DNA from: Paeniglutamicibacter sulfureus
GTDB taxonomy: Bacteria > Actinomycetota > Actinomycetes > Actinomycetales > Micrococcaceae
Length of the DNA stretch: 64,000 nt
Assembly (NCBI RefSeq): GCF_030512175.1
Contig: NZ_JAULBL010000001.1
Coordinates: 1 to 64,000 of the forward strand
Direction: 5' to 3'
This document shows, in pieces, positions 55,801 to 64,000 of the stretch. Position numbers and translations under genes: made by a program. The notes beneath the pieces were generated by a model, which saw only the letters and a program-made list of their open reading frames with translations, was not told the DNA's origin and did not search any database. The number at the start of each line of letters is the position of its first letter. The first letter of the stretch is position 1.

Positions 55801-57665
55801 GCGGCCAGCGGGTCGATTCCGGCCGGGAACTTCAGGCCCAGATCGTAGAGGTAGCGGTCCTCGGCGCGGGAAGGGGTAACGGCGAAGGGGCGTTCGTCGA
55901 TGACCTCAAGGCCCAGGTTCTGCAGCACCGGCAGGATCTTCGAGAGCGAGAGCGGCGCGGTGAGGTAGAGCTTCATCCGCGCGTTGATCTCCGAGTCCTC
56001 GTCCTCCTCGGGGACGAAGAACTTCACCACCGGCCCGGTGTGGCCGGGCTTTTCGTATAGCCCGAAGCGCTCGATGTCCACCAGGGCGTCCTCGACCTCG
56101 TACTCGACGCGGTACGCGGCGGGGAAGGCCTCGGCCCAGTGGGCGGCCAGCTCGGTGCCTTGCTCGGGTCCGTAGCGCTCGTTGGCTGCCACGGCGATTC
56201 CCTCGGACCACGAGCGAACGGCGGCAACGAGGCGGGTTTCCAGCGCCGCGCGGTCCACCACCGGGGTCAGCCCGTGGCGCTGCAGGCGGATCCGGTAGAA
56301 CAGCCGGACCAGCGAGGATTCGCTCATGCGGACCTCGAAGTCCATTGACTCGGCGTTGAACGCCGCTGTCAGCTCCTTCTCGATGCGCAGGCGGACGCCG
56401 GTGGTGTACCTGTCACGAGGCAGGTACACCAGTGCCGACATGAAGCGCCCGTAGACGTCGGGGCGCAGGAAGAGCGAAGTGCGGCGGCGTTCCTGTAGGC
56501 GCAGGATGCCCAGCACGGTGTGCGTGAGGTCCTCCACTGAGATCTGGAAGAGCTCGTCGCGCGGGTAGGTCTCCAGGATCGTGACGATGTCCTTGCCGGA
56601 ATGCGAGTCGGGGGCGAAGCCGGCGCGCTTGAGCACTGCCTCGACCTTCTCGCGGACCACCGGGACGCTGCGTACCGAGGAGGTGTAGACGCTGGAGGCG
56701 AAGAGGCCGATGAAACGGCGTTCGCCGTTGACGTTGCCCTCGGCGTCAAAGCGCTTGACGCCCACGTAGTCCAAGTAGATCCCGCGGTGCACGGTGGAAC
56801 GGGAGTTGGCCTTGGTGATCACCAAGGCGCGCTTGTCGCGGGCCATGGCACGGCCGCGCTTGGTCAGGTGCTGGAGGCCGCTTGCAGGTACCGCGTTGCG
56901 CATCAGCCCCAGGCCGGACTCGACCTGCAGGCGCAACACGTCTTCGTTGTTCTCGGTGATCAGGTCGTATTCGCGGTAACCCAGGAAGGTGAAGTTGCCG
57001 TCGTCGAGCCAGTGCAGCAGGTCCACGGCCGCGTTCAGGTCCGCGATGTCCTCGGCGCCGGTGACGTTGGCCAGCGAATCGGCGATCTCGTGCACCTTGT
57101 TGCGCATCGGAACCCAGTCCTCAACGGCCGCACGCACGTCCTTCAGGATCCGTTCGAGCCCGGCGACCAGGTCGGAGACGGCCTCGTCGCTCGGGTCCCC
57201 GCCCAGTTCAACGGAAATCCACGATTCGATGGCGGTGTCGCTGTTTTCGGCGACCAGCGCGGAGATCGACGGCATTGCCGCAGTGTCGCCACTGGCCAGG
57301 TGGCTGTTGGCGGAAACGGTATGGAGGGTGGTGATGTGTCCGTCGGATGCATCGCGCGTCACCAGGAAGGTGGGGTGAACGACCACGTTGATGGCGATCT
57401 TTTGCCGCACGATCTCGGCGGTGACCGAGTCGACCAGGAACGGCATGTCGTCGGTGACCACGTAGACCATGGTGGTCGCGCCGTGCCGGGTGACAGCAAC
57501 ACCGGCGGTCTTGGCCGCCCGCTGCCACCCCACGTCAAGGTGGGCAGCCACCCGGGCTTCGAGCTGCTGCGGCGAATAGCCCGCTTCGTCCTCTTGTGCC
57601 AACTGCCCGTAGTAAGTGTTTACCAAATCGGGCGTAAGTGTCTCAGCGATGAAAGTTTCGGACAT
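52851..57665 (-). CDS. gdh: Large NAD-dependent glutamate dehydrogenase (GDH2, 180-kDa class)
   Basis: 1604 residues from ATG 57665 (MSETFIAETLTPD), with CGGAG upstream; the frame is open to 57776. It oxidises glutamate to 2-oxoglutarate and ammonia. A long regulatory N-terminal region leads to the catalytic core near 780-1150 with VKNAVIVPTGAKGGFYAK (Lys about 830) and YNGGIGTYVKAS. In related bacteria it is regulated by a GarA/OdhI-type protein, not found here. It is the only gene upstream of pdtaS on this transcript. Confidence 0.96.
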   Translation of the reverse strand: MSETFIAETLTPDLVNTYYGQLAQEDEAGYSPQQLEARVAAHLDVGWQRAAKTAGVAVTRHGATTMVYVVTDDMPFLVDSVTAEIVRQKIAINVVVHPTFLVTRDASDGHITTLHTVSANSHLASGDTAAMPSISALVAENSDTAIESWISVELGGDPSDEAVSDLVAGLERILKDVRAAVEDWVPMRNKVHEIADSLANVTGAEDIADLNAAVDLLHWLDDGNFTFLGYREYDLITENNEDVLRLQVESGLGLMRNAVPASGLQHLTKRGRAMARDKRALVITKANSRSTVHRGIYLDYVGVKRFDAEGNVNGERRFIGLFASSVYTSSVRSVPVVREKVEAVLKRAGFAPDSHSGKDIVTILETYPRDELFQISVEDLTHTVLGILRLQERRRTSLFLRPDVYGRFMSALVYLPRDRYTTGVRLRIEKELTAAFNAESMDFEVRMSESSLVRLFYRIRLQRHGLTPVVDRAALETRLVAAVRSWSEGIAVAANERYGPEQGTELAAHWAEAFPAAYRVEYEVEDALVDIERFGLYEKPGHTGPVVKFFVPEEDEDSEINARMKLYLTAPLSLSKILPVLQNLGLEVIDERPFAVTPSRAEDRYLYDLGLKFPAGIDPLAAEPLLAQAYGAVVTGEAESDHMNRLVLLEGVSWRQVALLRAYSRYLHQLGVSNSYTFMSDALVGNPEVTHGIIALFEGTFNPALGAEESAREIEAAHAVLAEALEKVPTLDADKLLRRFVNLIEATLRTNYYTDPAALAFKLMPGKITDAPFPRPKYEIWVCSPRLEGVHLRFGEVARGGLRWSDRREDFRTEVLGLVKAQMVKNAVIVPTGAKGGFYAKQLPNPAEDRNAWLEEGKAAYRTFIRSLLEITDNLVVDENGERVVPPANVVRLDGDDTYLVVAADKGTAAFSDIANAISAERGHWLGDAFASGGSVGYDHKAMGITARGAWESVKRHFTEFGVDTQTQEFTAVGVGDMSGDVFGNGLLRTRTVKLLAAFDHRDIFLDPHPEPGASFDERARLFELPRSSWADYNKELISAGGGVYSRALKSIPISPEVREALGLGTTVSSMAPNELLKAILGAPVDLLYNGGIGTYVKASGESHAEVGDRANDAIRVDGAQVRARVIGEGGNLGMTQRGRIEAALHGVILNTDAIDNSAGVDCSDHEVNIKIFVDRMVVAGKLAASERADFLQSMTDEVARLVLKTNFDQNVMLLNDKQELAAMSPAYERLMDWLEEHAELDRDLEFLPSAAVLEERLAAGGSLTTPELSVLVAYAKIQLAGALAASDLPDDPYFAATLRNYFPAQLAERFGAELANHPLRREIIATVVANDMVNIGGTTYAFRVMEETGASEAQVAKAFVALREIYSFDDEIGAINALPASFDAQHWCRLHLDMRRLLDRATRWFIHHVDRDEPVDGAIASLAPTVRSLRPVVGSLLRGADAERVARWKAEGKGWGLDDALATRWAGQFETFVLLDIAAQAKRSGTDAVELAKVYYVLYDRFGVDSLLERITALPRDDRWKALARAALRDDLYSTIIDFTRDVVAATDGTETDPAARVSQWLEANAANLDRAQNMFAEVNRLERDDMASLSVALRLLRSIVRR

Positions 57666-57772
57666 GCTGGACTCCGACGTGTTCAAAAGAACGCCTCCGT
57701 GGATATCGAGTGTGCGTTTCGCTCCATTGCGCAACGCTTGTGTTACAACACTATCCCGCCGGGTTACGGACG

Positions 57773-59023
57773 TCACATCGAGGGGGTAAATCTGCGCAGA
57801 AGCGGCGTTTTGGCCCTAATTCGACGCCCTGCCAGGCCTGCGATCGCCACGCGGAGTCCGGAATGCGGGGCGATTTCTGCTAGGGCGCTGTCTGCCAGCA
57901 GGGCGGCGTCGACCGCCGCGGCGTCGTGCGGCAGGTAGGCCGCGACGGGGATCTCGGGTCCGAAGCGCTCCCATGTCTCGGCAAGGGCCTGGCGCGGCGA
58001 GGCGCCGACATTGGCCGCGGAGACCTTGTTGAAGACCACTTTCATCTCCAGCTCCCCCAGCACCTCGTGCAATTCCTCCAGCGCCCGGATCAGTCTGGGC
58101 ACACCGATGCTGTCGGCCGCGCCGACGGCGTAAATTTCATCGGCAACGCGCAGCATCGCCGCGGTGACGCCATTGCGTTGCGGGGCAGCGGTGTCGAAGG
58201 ACAGTTCCTCGTCGAGTTCCAGCGGAGCCGCGACGTCGACGACGATGGTGTCGCAGCCTTCCTGCAGGGCAAGCACCGCCCGGCGCAGCGCGGTCGGGCG
58301 CAGCTCGGGCCACCGGCTGGCCCGCGGCAGCCCGGTGGCGACGCGCATACGGGCACCGGCAATCACCACTGGCGCACAGATTCGCTCCAGCTTCGTCGCA
58401 TCGAACCTGCCCGAATCCACGGTGCGGCAAATCTGGGCTATGCCCGCTGCCTCGTCGAGCAGGCCCAACTGCACCGCCTGGGACGCTCCGTAGGTGTCGG
58501 CGTCCAGCAGCACCACGTCCTCGTCGCCCAAGGCACATTCAACCGCGTAGTTCAACGCCACCAGGGAGCGGCCAGGAGACCCGACCGGACCCCAGAAGAC
58601 CACGACGCGGGCGCGCTTCCCCGTCGTCCCGTTCGCCGGTTCGCCGGCGTGGGCAGGGTCGGGTCCGCGCTCGCGGTGCCCAAGCTCGGCACGGGCGCGG
58701 GTGACCAGGATGCCCAGTTCCGCCGCCGGCGTTCCGGTTGGCGACATGTAGGCACCGGCGGCACGCAACCGCTGGCCCTGTGCAACGTCGTCGCAGAGCA
58801 CCACCACCGGAACGCCGCGCTCGATCATGGAATCGATGTCCTGCGTATCCACCTCTTCCGCCGGACCGGCCAGGATGACCGCATCGGCGAGCCCGGTTTC
58901 GCACAGCGCGATCACTTCGGCTATTTCCGCACAACTGCGGGCAACCGTGAGGACGCCGCGGTGGCTTTCCAGCTTGTCCACCACGACACCGTCGTCCCCG
59001 TGCACCACCACGGAAATGTTCAT
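57773..59023 (-). CDS. CpaE/MinD-like P-loop protein with atypical Walker A
   Basis: 416 residues. An N-terminal receiver-like domain (about 1-110) is followed by a MinD/ParA-type domain. Walker A reads FWGPVGSPGRS (Arg where Lys is usual) and the Asp-rich VVLLDADTYGASQAVQLGL stretch follows. This layout is that of CpaE, which localises pilus machinery, but no tad/cpa pilus genes are present beyond the SAF gene. ATP hydrolysis may be weak. It overlaps the SAF gene stop by 4 bases (59020-59023). Confidence 0.75.
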   Translation of the reverse strand: MNISVVVHGDDGVVVDKLESHRGVLTVARSCAEIAEVIALCETGLADAVILAGPAEEVDTQDIDSMIERGVPVVVLCDDVAQGQRLRAAGAYMSPTGTPAAELGILVTRARAELGHRERGPDPAHAGEPANGTTGKRARVVVFWGPVGSPGRSLVALNYAVECALGDEDVVLLDADTYGASQAVQLGLLDEAAGIAQICRTVDSGRFDATKLERICAPVVIAGARMRVATGLPRASRWPELRPTALRRAVLALQEGCDTIVVDVAAPLELDEELSFDTAAPQRNGVTAAMLRVADEIYAVGAADSIGVPRLIRALEELHEVLGELEMKVVFNKVSAANVGASPRQALAETWERFGPEIPVAAYLPHDAAAVDAALLADSALAEIAPHSGLRVAIAGLAGRRIRAKTPLLRRFTPSM

Positions 59024-59676
59024 GAGGCACTGGCTCCTGGATTGAAGACCACTGTGATGCGGGCATCGTTGGCCATGGCCTCGAGCAGGTCCGCCAACCC
59101 GGTGTCCACCACCAGGATCTCGACCAAGGTCCCGGCGGTGCCGCCGAATCCGGTGGCGCGTTCGGTGCGTGCCGTCACTTCCGCGGCGGGCAGCAGCAGG
59201 GTGGGTGGCGAATAGGCGTTGGCCGAGCGGTCCTTCAGTGACACCCAGACATCGACATGTGCACCGGCGGTGATGGCCGAAGGCAGGGCGTCGGGCAAGT
59301 CGATGGAGACCGGGCGGCGGTTGGTGCCGTCGTTCAGCCCGAGCGCGCTGCGCGGAAGCAGCTGCCCGGCGCGGATCAGGGAGTTGGCCCGCGTCCCGGA
59401 CAACATTCCAGGATCCGCCGGCACGTAGCCAGCTTCCAGCGCGTCCAGCTTCACGTTGACCACGTGGAGCTTGTCAGCGGTGATTTCCTCGCCCAGCGAG
59501 ATGTCCGACTTGGCCGAGTACATGGGCGTCGTGCGGTCCATCGAGCTGGTCAGGGCAACAACCCCCACGCTGGAAGCCAGCACGATGAGAATGCCGAGCA
59601 ACAACCGGGGATCCTTCCAGCTCGGTCTGCCCAGCCGGCCCGCCGCAGCGGAAACCTGATCGTGTGCCTTGTCCAT
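59020..59676 (-). CDS. SAF-domain membrane protein (CpaB/RcpC-like)
   Basis: 218 residues from ATG 59676. One transmembrane helix (LLLGILIVLASSVGVVAL, about 26-44) precedes a SAF domain (SLGEEITADKLHVVNVKL, LIRAGQLLPRSAL). SAF proteins of this form are the CpaB/RcpC part of Tad pili or the FlgA part of flagella. Here the only partner is the CpaE-like gene, coupled by a 4-base overlap. The cargo or surface structure is unknown. Confidence 0.75.
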   Translation of the reverse strand: MDKAHDQVSAAAGRLGRPSWKDPRLLLGILIVLASSVGVVALTSSMDRTTPMYSAKSDISLGEEITADKLHVVNVKLDALEAGYVPADPGMLSGTRANSLIRAGQLLPRSALGLNDGTNRRPVSIDLPDALPSAITAGAHVDVWVSLKDRSANAYSPPTLLLPAAEVTARTERATGFGGTAGTLVEILVVDTGLADLLEAMANDARITVVFNPGASAS

Positions 59677-59869
59677 GTCCCACTGCACCCTCCGCCGCCC
59701 ATCTCCCCGTGCGCTGACATCGGTCCGTTGTCCGGTGCGCACGATGGATGGAATGCTCCAACCCCGGGACCACTGGTCCCTTTCCGGTCCTTGTGGGCCA
59801 CCCTACGCCGCGGCGGCGACCGGTGAACAGCAGGCCGCGTAACAATGTGGATAACTGGCGGCCGGTCGC

Positions 59870-60415
59870 TCAGCCCTCGCGGCGCACCCTGGCCAGCGCG
59901 GCGAATGGAATCACGGTCCTGCCCAACAGCGCGCCGGGCCGGCGAAACTCGTCCCGGGCATGCAGTGCCACCTCGAGGAAGTCCTGACCCACCTGGTCCA
60001 GGGTGCCGCTGGCCAGAAGCTGGCCGTCAATCCCGCCGACGCTGACCCGGGCCCGGTCGCGCACCAGCACGCGAAGGGCCTGGGAGAACCTGACCCTCCG
60101 CTCCCCCGGCTCGGGCGCGCTTCCCGCCTCGAGTGCCGCCCACCAGGCCACCGCCTGGACGGGGATCAGTTCCTCGCTACCTTCGTGCTGGAGCATCAGC
60201 CAGTCCTTGCCGATTCCGGCCAGGCGTCCACCGATGCGTTCGGCCCCCAGCAGCTGCACGTCAATGCGGGTGCCCACGTGCCGGGCCAGCCGCTGCATCA
60301 AGGACTGCCGTGCACGCTCGATCCGCACGAATTCCTGGATCTCGCTGTTCTGCTCCCGGGCAGCCTCGGCCCCGAATTCCGCTTCAAGATCTGCGAAGAG
60401 CGCTTCCCATCTCAT
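59870..60415 (-). CDS. Conserved hypothetical protein
   Basis: 181 residues from ATG 60415, with AGGGTG upstream. A helical N-terminal part (MRWEALFADLEAEFGAEAAR, then EIQEFVRIERARQSLMQRLA) leads to a strand-rich C-terminal part with RIDVQLLGAERIGGRLAGIG and DFLEVALHARDE. I recognise no catalytic motif. The strand pattern resembles small beta-barrel (SM-like) folds, but this is only an impression. It is divergent from the LysM gene. Confidence 0.6.
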   Translation of the reverse strand: MRWEALFADLEAEFGAEAAREQNSEIQEFVRIERARQSLMQRLARHVGTRIDVQLLGAERIGGRLAGIGKDWLMLQHEGSEELIPVQAVAWWAALEAGSAPEPGERRVRFSQALRVLVRDRARVSVGGIDGQLLASGTLDQVGQDFLEVALHARDEFRRPGALLGRTVIPFAALARVRREG

Positions 60416-60497
60416 GAGCACACCCTAGATGCTCAAAAGTTTTCCGCCTACCCCCTAGCTTCCTCCATCACGAAGTGCCATCATTCTTTTACAAACA

Positions 60498-60516
60498 ACA
60501 TCAAATGACATCAAAT
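60498..60516 (+). repeat. Two ACATCAAAT repeats 10 bp apart before the LysM membrane gene
   Basis: ACATCAAAT begins at 60498 and 60508. The region is A+T-rich and lies just before the ribosome site (AAGGAGA). One-turn spacing could mark a regulator site, or this may only be an A+T-rich promoter region. Confidence 0.3.
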
Positions 60517-60535
60517 AACACCTAAGGAGATCGGC

Positions 60536-61324
60536 ATGTTCACCCAAGGCGTCCGCGATACGCTGTCCCTCGCCGGCATTTCCTGCCTGTCACTGGGCAT
60601 GCTTGGGGCAAGTGCGGGAATCTGGCGCTCCCTGGATGCGCGTTCCTTCACCGGGACGACGCTCGATGCGACGTCGCTGGAACAACTCACCGGATTCGTC
60701 CTGGGCCTTCTGGGCGGGCTGGTGCTCGCCTGGCTGCTGGTCTGCCTCGGACTGGCACTCGTGGCCCGTCTGGCATATGCCTGCGGCCACCGGCGCCAAG
60801 CAGCGATCCTGGCCGGAATCGTCCCCGCATTCGTTGCCCGGCTGGCACTTGCGGGCCTGGGTGGATCGCTGGTGCTGGCGACGTGCTCCCTCGCAGCCGG
60901 ACCTGCCGGTGCCGCCACCGCCATTGCCGCTGAAGCCCCCGCACTGCCGCAAATGCGGCCGGAGACTTCCCCCGGGACACTCCCTGTCCACGAGGCCGTG
61001 AAGTTGCCGCCCGAAGCGGTTGTCCCGCCCGGCGAAACAGAGCTGCTCAGCCCTGGATGGATTCCCCACCGGGTCCCGTTGCAGATGCAACGGCTCGTCG
61101 GGGGCGGCAACACGCGCCCCGCCACTGAAGTGGTGGTAAGCCCCGGCGACAGCCTCTGGTCCATCGCCGCCCGAAACCTGCCGGAAGGTGCCAGCGCCGA
61201 GGAAATATCCGCATCCTGGCCGCGCTGGTACGAGGCCAACCGCCAGCTCATTGGCCCGGACCCCAACAAGCTTTACATCGGCATGGTGCTTCAGGCACCC
61301 CTAAGCGCATCACTGCGATCCTGA
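60536..61324 (+). CDS. Membrane-anchored LysM protein
   Basis: 262 residues with three hydrophobic segments in the first 130 residues (about 8-28, 52-78 and 90-125) and a Pro-rich linker. A C-terminal LysM-like domain covers about 198-256 (TEVVVSPGDSLWSIAARNLP, NKLYIGMVLQAPL). The LysM would sit outside the membrane and bind peptidoglycan. AAGGAGA precedes the ATG. It is followed by the Rv3235-like gene 53 bases downstream. Its role is unknown. Confidence 0.75.
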   Translation: MFTQGVRDTLSLAGISCLSLGMLGASAGIWRSLDARSFTGTTLDATSLEQLTGFVLGLLGGLVLAWLLVCLGLALVARLAYACGHRRQAAILAGIVPAFVARLALAGLGGSLVLATCSLAAGPAGAATAIAAEAPALPQMRPETSPGTLPVHEAVKLPPEAVVPPGETELLSPGWIPHRVPLQMQRLVGGGNTRPATEVVVSPGDSLWSIAARNLPEGASAEEISASWPRWYEANRQLIGPDPNKLYIGMVLQAPLSASLRS

Positions 61325-61377
61325 CCTGCAGGTTCGCCACCCCTACCGACAACTTGCCCGCACACCAGGAGCCCCTT

Positions 61378-62061
61378 ATGACCACCACAGCGATTACGCC
61401 TTCCACAACAAACGCCGAGCCGCTGCTCTTGCACGAGAACGTGTTTGCAACGCCGGGCAATGCAACGACACCGCCCATCGAGGTCAGGCGGTTCCCCGAA
61501 GCTCTGCGCGCTGGAGCCGGATCTCGTCCCCGGCGATGCCTCAGCCCCGAGCCGGGTCCCGAGTCACCGCCGCGCGGCGGGGTGTCCTCCGAAGATCGCC
61601 AAGCGAACTCCCCCGCGGAATTGGGTTGCGAGTCCGAGGAGGATTATCCGGCACGGACCCCGAACCCTGCGGTAAGAGTGGTGCTCGAACAGCTTTTCCC
61701 ACCCACCAACGCACTGTTGGGCCTGGAAGAATCCGTGGCGGCAGTCGTCCATGCGGCGGCACCTGCGGTCCTGGAAGTGCTGGCAGGTGCCCGTCCCGTG
61801 CGCCAACTTCACCATGCCCTGAGCCCGAATTGCCTGGACAAGCTGGAGCAGCACATGCGTCTGGGTGCGATTCACCGGCCAGACCCCGCTGACTGCACGT
61901 ACTCCAATCCGCGGGTCATGCGCATGCGCATCACCCAGGTCCTGCCGCTGGTCTTCGAGGCCGCAGTGATCCTGCGGGACATGCAAAAAGTCCGTGCCAC
62001 CGCCCTACGAATAGAGCGGTGGCACGGACGCTGGCAGGTTACCGCCCTCGAAATCGGTTAG
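61378..62061 (+). CDS. Rv3235 family protein
   Basis: 227 residues from ATG 61378, with AGGAG upstream. A disordered Pro/Gly/Ser-rich N-terminal half is followed by a folded C-terminal domain with [31 protein letters not shown] and [19 protein letters not shown], as in Rv3235-like proteins near secA. No signal peptide is seen. Its last four bases overlap the convergent secA stop, and its final 80 bases also contain a hairpin that looks like the secA terminator. The function is unknown. Confidence 0.75.
   Translation: MTTTAITPSTTNAEPLLLHENVFATPGNATTPPIEVRRFPEALRAGAGSRPRRCLSPEPGPESPPRGGVSSEDRQANSPAELGCESEEDYPARTPNPAVRVVLEQLFPPTNALLGLEESVAAVVHAAAPAVLEVLAGARPVRQLHHALSPNCLDKLEQHMRLGAIHRPDPADCTYSNPRVMRMRITQVLPLVFEAAVILRDMQKVRATALRIERWHGRWQVTALEIG
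61980..62029 (-). terminator. Probable secA terminator inside the Rv3235-like gene
   Basis: Arms GTCCGTGCCACCGC (61990-62003) and their complement (62016-62029) pair perfectly over 14 bases. Read on the minus strand, the stem is followed by TTTTTGCATG. It begins 29 bases after the secA stop. The 3' end is identical to the terminator at 8261-8280 except for one extra T there. Confidence 0.65.
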
Positions 62062-64000
62062 CGGCGCTTGCCCTTTTTCTTCTTGCCGCCGGCCGGCTTC
62101 GTGGCCTCGGCACCTGGCGTGCGCTCGATGTGCGTGGCCGCCTCGCCGCTCTCCTCCGGGGCCGTGTAGCGCAGGGTGGACGGGCGCGCCGGGGCTTCGA
62201 GCCCCGGGGTGCTCAGGACCGGTTCGTTGGTCATGGAACGGGCATCGGTGACACCTGGCAGCGAAACCGCAGGTGTCTGCCGGGTTTCAACCTCGATGTT
62301 GAAGAGCATGCCGATGCTTTCCTCGCGGATGGACTCCATCATGGTCTGGAACATCAGGAAGCCTTCGCGCTGGTACTCAACCAACGGATCGCGCTGGGCC
62401 ATCGCACGCAGGCCGATGCCCTCCTTGAGATAATCCATCTCGTAGAGGTGTTCCTGCCACTTGCGGCCAATGACGGAAAGCACCACACGTCGTTCGAGCT
62501 CTCGCATGTTTTCGTGGCCGACGGCCTCCTCGCGTGCCGCGTACTGCAAGCGGGCATCGGAGAGGATTTCCCGTTCGAGCAGTGCGGGGGTGATGGCGTC
62601 GTGGTGCCCGGCCTCCTCGGCGACCTCTTCCAGGGTGATGGAAATCGGGTAGAGCTGCTTGAGGTTCGCCCAGAGCCGCTTCAGGTCCCAGTCCTCGGCA
62701 TGGCCCTCGCCGGTGGACTCGCTGACCATGGCCTTGACCACGTCTTCGAGGAAGTGCGCAACCTTTTCATGCAGGTCCCCGCCCTCGAGGATGCGCCGGC
62801 GGTCGCCATAGATGGCCTCGCGCTGGCGGTTCATCACGTCGTCGTACTTCAGCACGTTCTTGCGCTGCTCGGCGTTGGTGCCTTCCACCTGGGCCTGCGC
62901 AGTCTCGATGGCCTTGGAAACGATCTTGGATTCCAGTGCCACGTCGTCGGGCATCGAGGGGTTGTTCATGATCCGCTGGGCAGCGCCGGCATTGAAGCGG
63001 CGCATCAACTCATCGGTCATCGACAGGTAGAAACGCGACTCGCCGGGGTCGCCCTGGCGCCCGGAACGGCCGCGCAGCTGATTGTCGATGCGGCGGGATT
63101 CGTGGCGTTCGGTGCCCAGCACATAGAGTCCGCCGGCGTCGGTGACTTCCTGGGCCTCGGCCTGCACTTGCTCCTTGGCACCGGCAAAGACGTCGTCCCA
63201 GACGCGTTCGTATTCCTCGGAGTTCGTCTCCGGATCCAGCCCACGGCGTTCCATCTCCGCGACGGCCAGGAACTCGGCATTGCCGCCAAGCATGATGTCG
63301 GTGCCGCGTCCGGCCATGTTGGTGGCGACGGTGACCGCGCCCTTCTTGCCCGCCTGCGCAACGATCGCGGCTTCACGGGCATGCTGTTTGGCATTCAGGA
63401 CCTCGTGGCGGATTCCCTGCTTGGCCAACAGCCGCGCCAGATACTCGCTCTTTTCAACGCTGGTGGTGCCCACGAGCACCGGCTGCCCGGTGGCGTGCCG
63501 TTCGGCGATGTCCTGGACGACCGCGTCGAACTTTGCGATCTCGTTCTTGTAGATCAGGTCGGCCTGGTCCTTGCGCAGCAGTTGCTTGTTGGTGGGAATC
63601 TCCACCACGCCGAGCTTGTAGGTGCCCATGAATTCCGCGGCCTCGGTCTGGGCCGTACCGGTCATGCCGGCAAGCTTTTCGTAGAGACGGAAGTAGTTCT
63701 GCAAGGTCACGGTCGCCATCGTCTGGTTCTCGGCCTTGATCTCCACCCCTTCCTTCGCCTCAATGGCCTGGTGCATGCCCTCGGAGTAGCGGCGTCCTGC
63801 AAGCGAACGACCCGTGTGCTCGTCGACGATCATGACCTCGCCGTTGATCACGACGTAGTCCTTGTCGTTCTTGAACAGTTCCTTGGCCTTGATCGCGTTG
63901 TTCAGGAACCCGATCAGCGGGGTGTTGGAGGCCTCGTAGAGGTTGTGGATGCCCAGGTAATCCTCAACCTTTTCGATGCCCGGTTCCAGCACGCCGATGG
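62058..64000 (-). CDS. secA: Protein translocase ATPase SecA, 3' part
   Basis: The last 647 or so residues are in the window; the 5' part lies beyond 64000. SecA pushes preproteins through SecYEG. Visible are [15 protein letters not shown], the motif [14 protein letters not shown], and the motif-VI region [21 protein letters not shown]. The helical scaffold and a C-terminal tail rich in Lys ([13 protein letters not shown]) follow. The zinc-binding C-terminal motif found in many SecA proteins is absent. It converges with the Rv3235-like gene. Confidence 0.97.
   Translation of the reverse strand, partial: IGVLEPGIEKVEDYLGIHNLYEASNTPLIGFLNNAIKAKELFKNDKDYVVINGEVMIVDEHTGRSLAGRRYSEGMHQAIEAKEGVEIKAENQTMATVTLQNYFRLYEKLAGMTGTAQTEAAEFMGTYKLGVVEIPTNKQLLRKDQADLIYKNEIAKFDAVVQDIAERHATGQPVLVGTTSVEKSEYLARLLAKQGIRHEVLNAKQHAREAAIVAQAGKKGAVTVATNMAGRGTDIMLGGNAEFLAVAEMERRGLDPETNSEEYERVWDDVFAGAKEQVQAEAQEVTDAGGLYVLGTERHESRRIDNQLRGRSGRQGDPGESRFYLSMTDELMRRFNAGAAQRIMNNPSMPDDVALESKIVSKAIETAQAQVEGTNAEQRKNVLKYDDVMNRQREAIYGDRRRILEGGDLHEKVAHFLEDVVKAMVSESTGEGHAEDWDLKRLWANLKQLYPISITLEEVAEEAGHHDAITPALLEREILSDARLQYAAREEAVGHENMRELERRVVLSVIGRKWQEHLYEMDYLKEGIGLRAMAQRDPLVEYQREGFLMFQTMMESIREESIGMLFNIEVETRQTPAVSLPGVTDARSMTNEPVLSTPGLEAPARPSTLRYTAPEESGEAATHIERTPGAEATKPAGGKKKKGKRR

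Noticed and set aside
57731-57775. GlnR-like GTTAC pair upstream of gdh
   Set aside because: Two GTTAC motifs are present, but the 21-base spacing and the missing GAAAC partners do not fit the GlnR layout.

Overview
The window is about 64 kb of a high-G+C actinobacterial chromosome. A member of the Micrococcaceae (Arthrobacter / Paeniglutamicibacter / Glutamicibacter group) fits best. Supporting points are the gene order, glutamine synthetase adenylylation by GlnE, polyphosphate glucokinase, a DivIVA/Wag31 cell-wall cluster, Rv2175c-, Rv3235- and PdtaS-type genes, and a MurE whose substrate motif is of the lysine type rather than the diaminopimelate type. The first 132 bases are G/C homopolymer and look like a contig-end artefact. 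I saw no rRNA, tRNA, riboswitch or CRISPR array.

Left part (0.2-21.5 kb), metabolism: an OsmC-like protein; a membrane serine/threonine kinase divergent from lipB-lipA (lipoate synthesis); a DUF4191 membrane protein; an RDD protein; and glnA behind a GlnR-like operator. After glnA comes an accessory patch. A 30-bp copy of the glnA 3' end lies 990 bp downstream and brackets a small lipoprotein gene. Next is a complete IS1634-type insertion sequence with a 6-bp target duplication. Then follow a cupin gene, glnE and glnA2 (one operon), panB, a small SPOR-like protein, map, ppgK, nrdR, hisD and a tandem pair of SRPBCC genes.

Middle part (21.5-46.5 kb), replication and division/cell wall, almost all on the minus strand: in transcription order mraZ, rsmH, ftsL, a class B PBP (ftsI), murE, murF, mraY, murD, ftsW, murG, murC, ftsQ, ftsZ, pgeF, sepF, yggT, divIVA, lspA, rluD, dnaE. 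Several neighbours overlap by 1-4 bases, which implies translational coupling. The mraZ promoter carries 10-bp-phased MraZ boxes. No yggS gene lies between pgeF and sepF, where it is often found.

Right part (46-64 kb): a DUF3040 protein, dinB, a polyprenyl diphosphate synthase, an Rv2175c-like DNA-binding protein, a LysM/transglycosylase wall hydrolase, a PdtaS-type histidine kinase, the large NAD-dependent glutamate dehydrogenase, a poorly characterised group (CpaE/MinD-like protein, SAF-domain protein, conserved hypothetical, LysM membrane protein, Rv3235-like protein) and the 3' part of secA. The secA terminator appears to lie inside the convergent Rv3235-like gene.

The best leads are the glnA 3'-end duplication, the phased MraZ operator, the GlnR-like box, the embedded secA terminator and the CpaE/SAF/LysM/Rv3235-like group. 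None of these amounts to a clearly new system from sequence alone. Functions rest on recognising motifs by eye; no database search was run.
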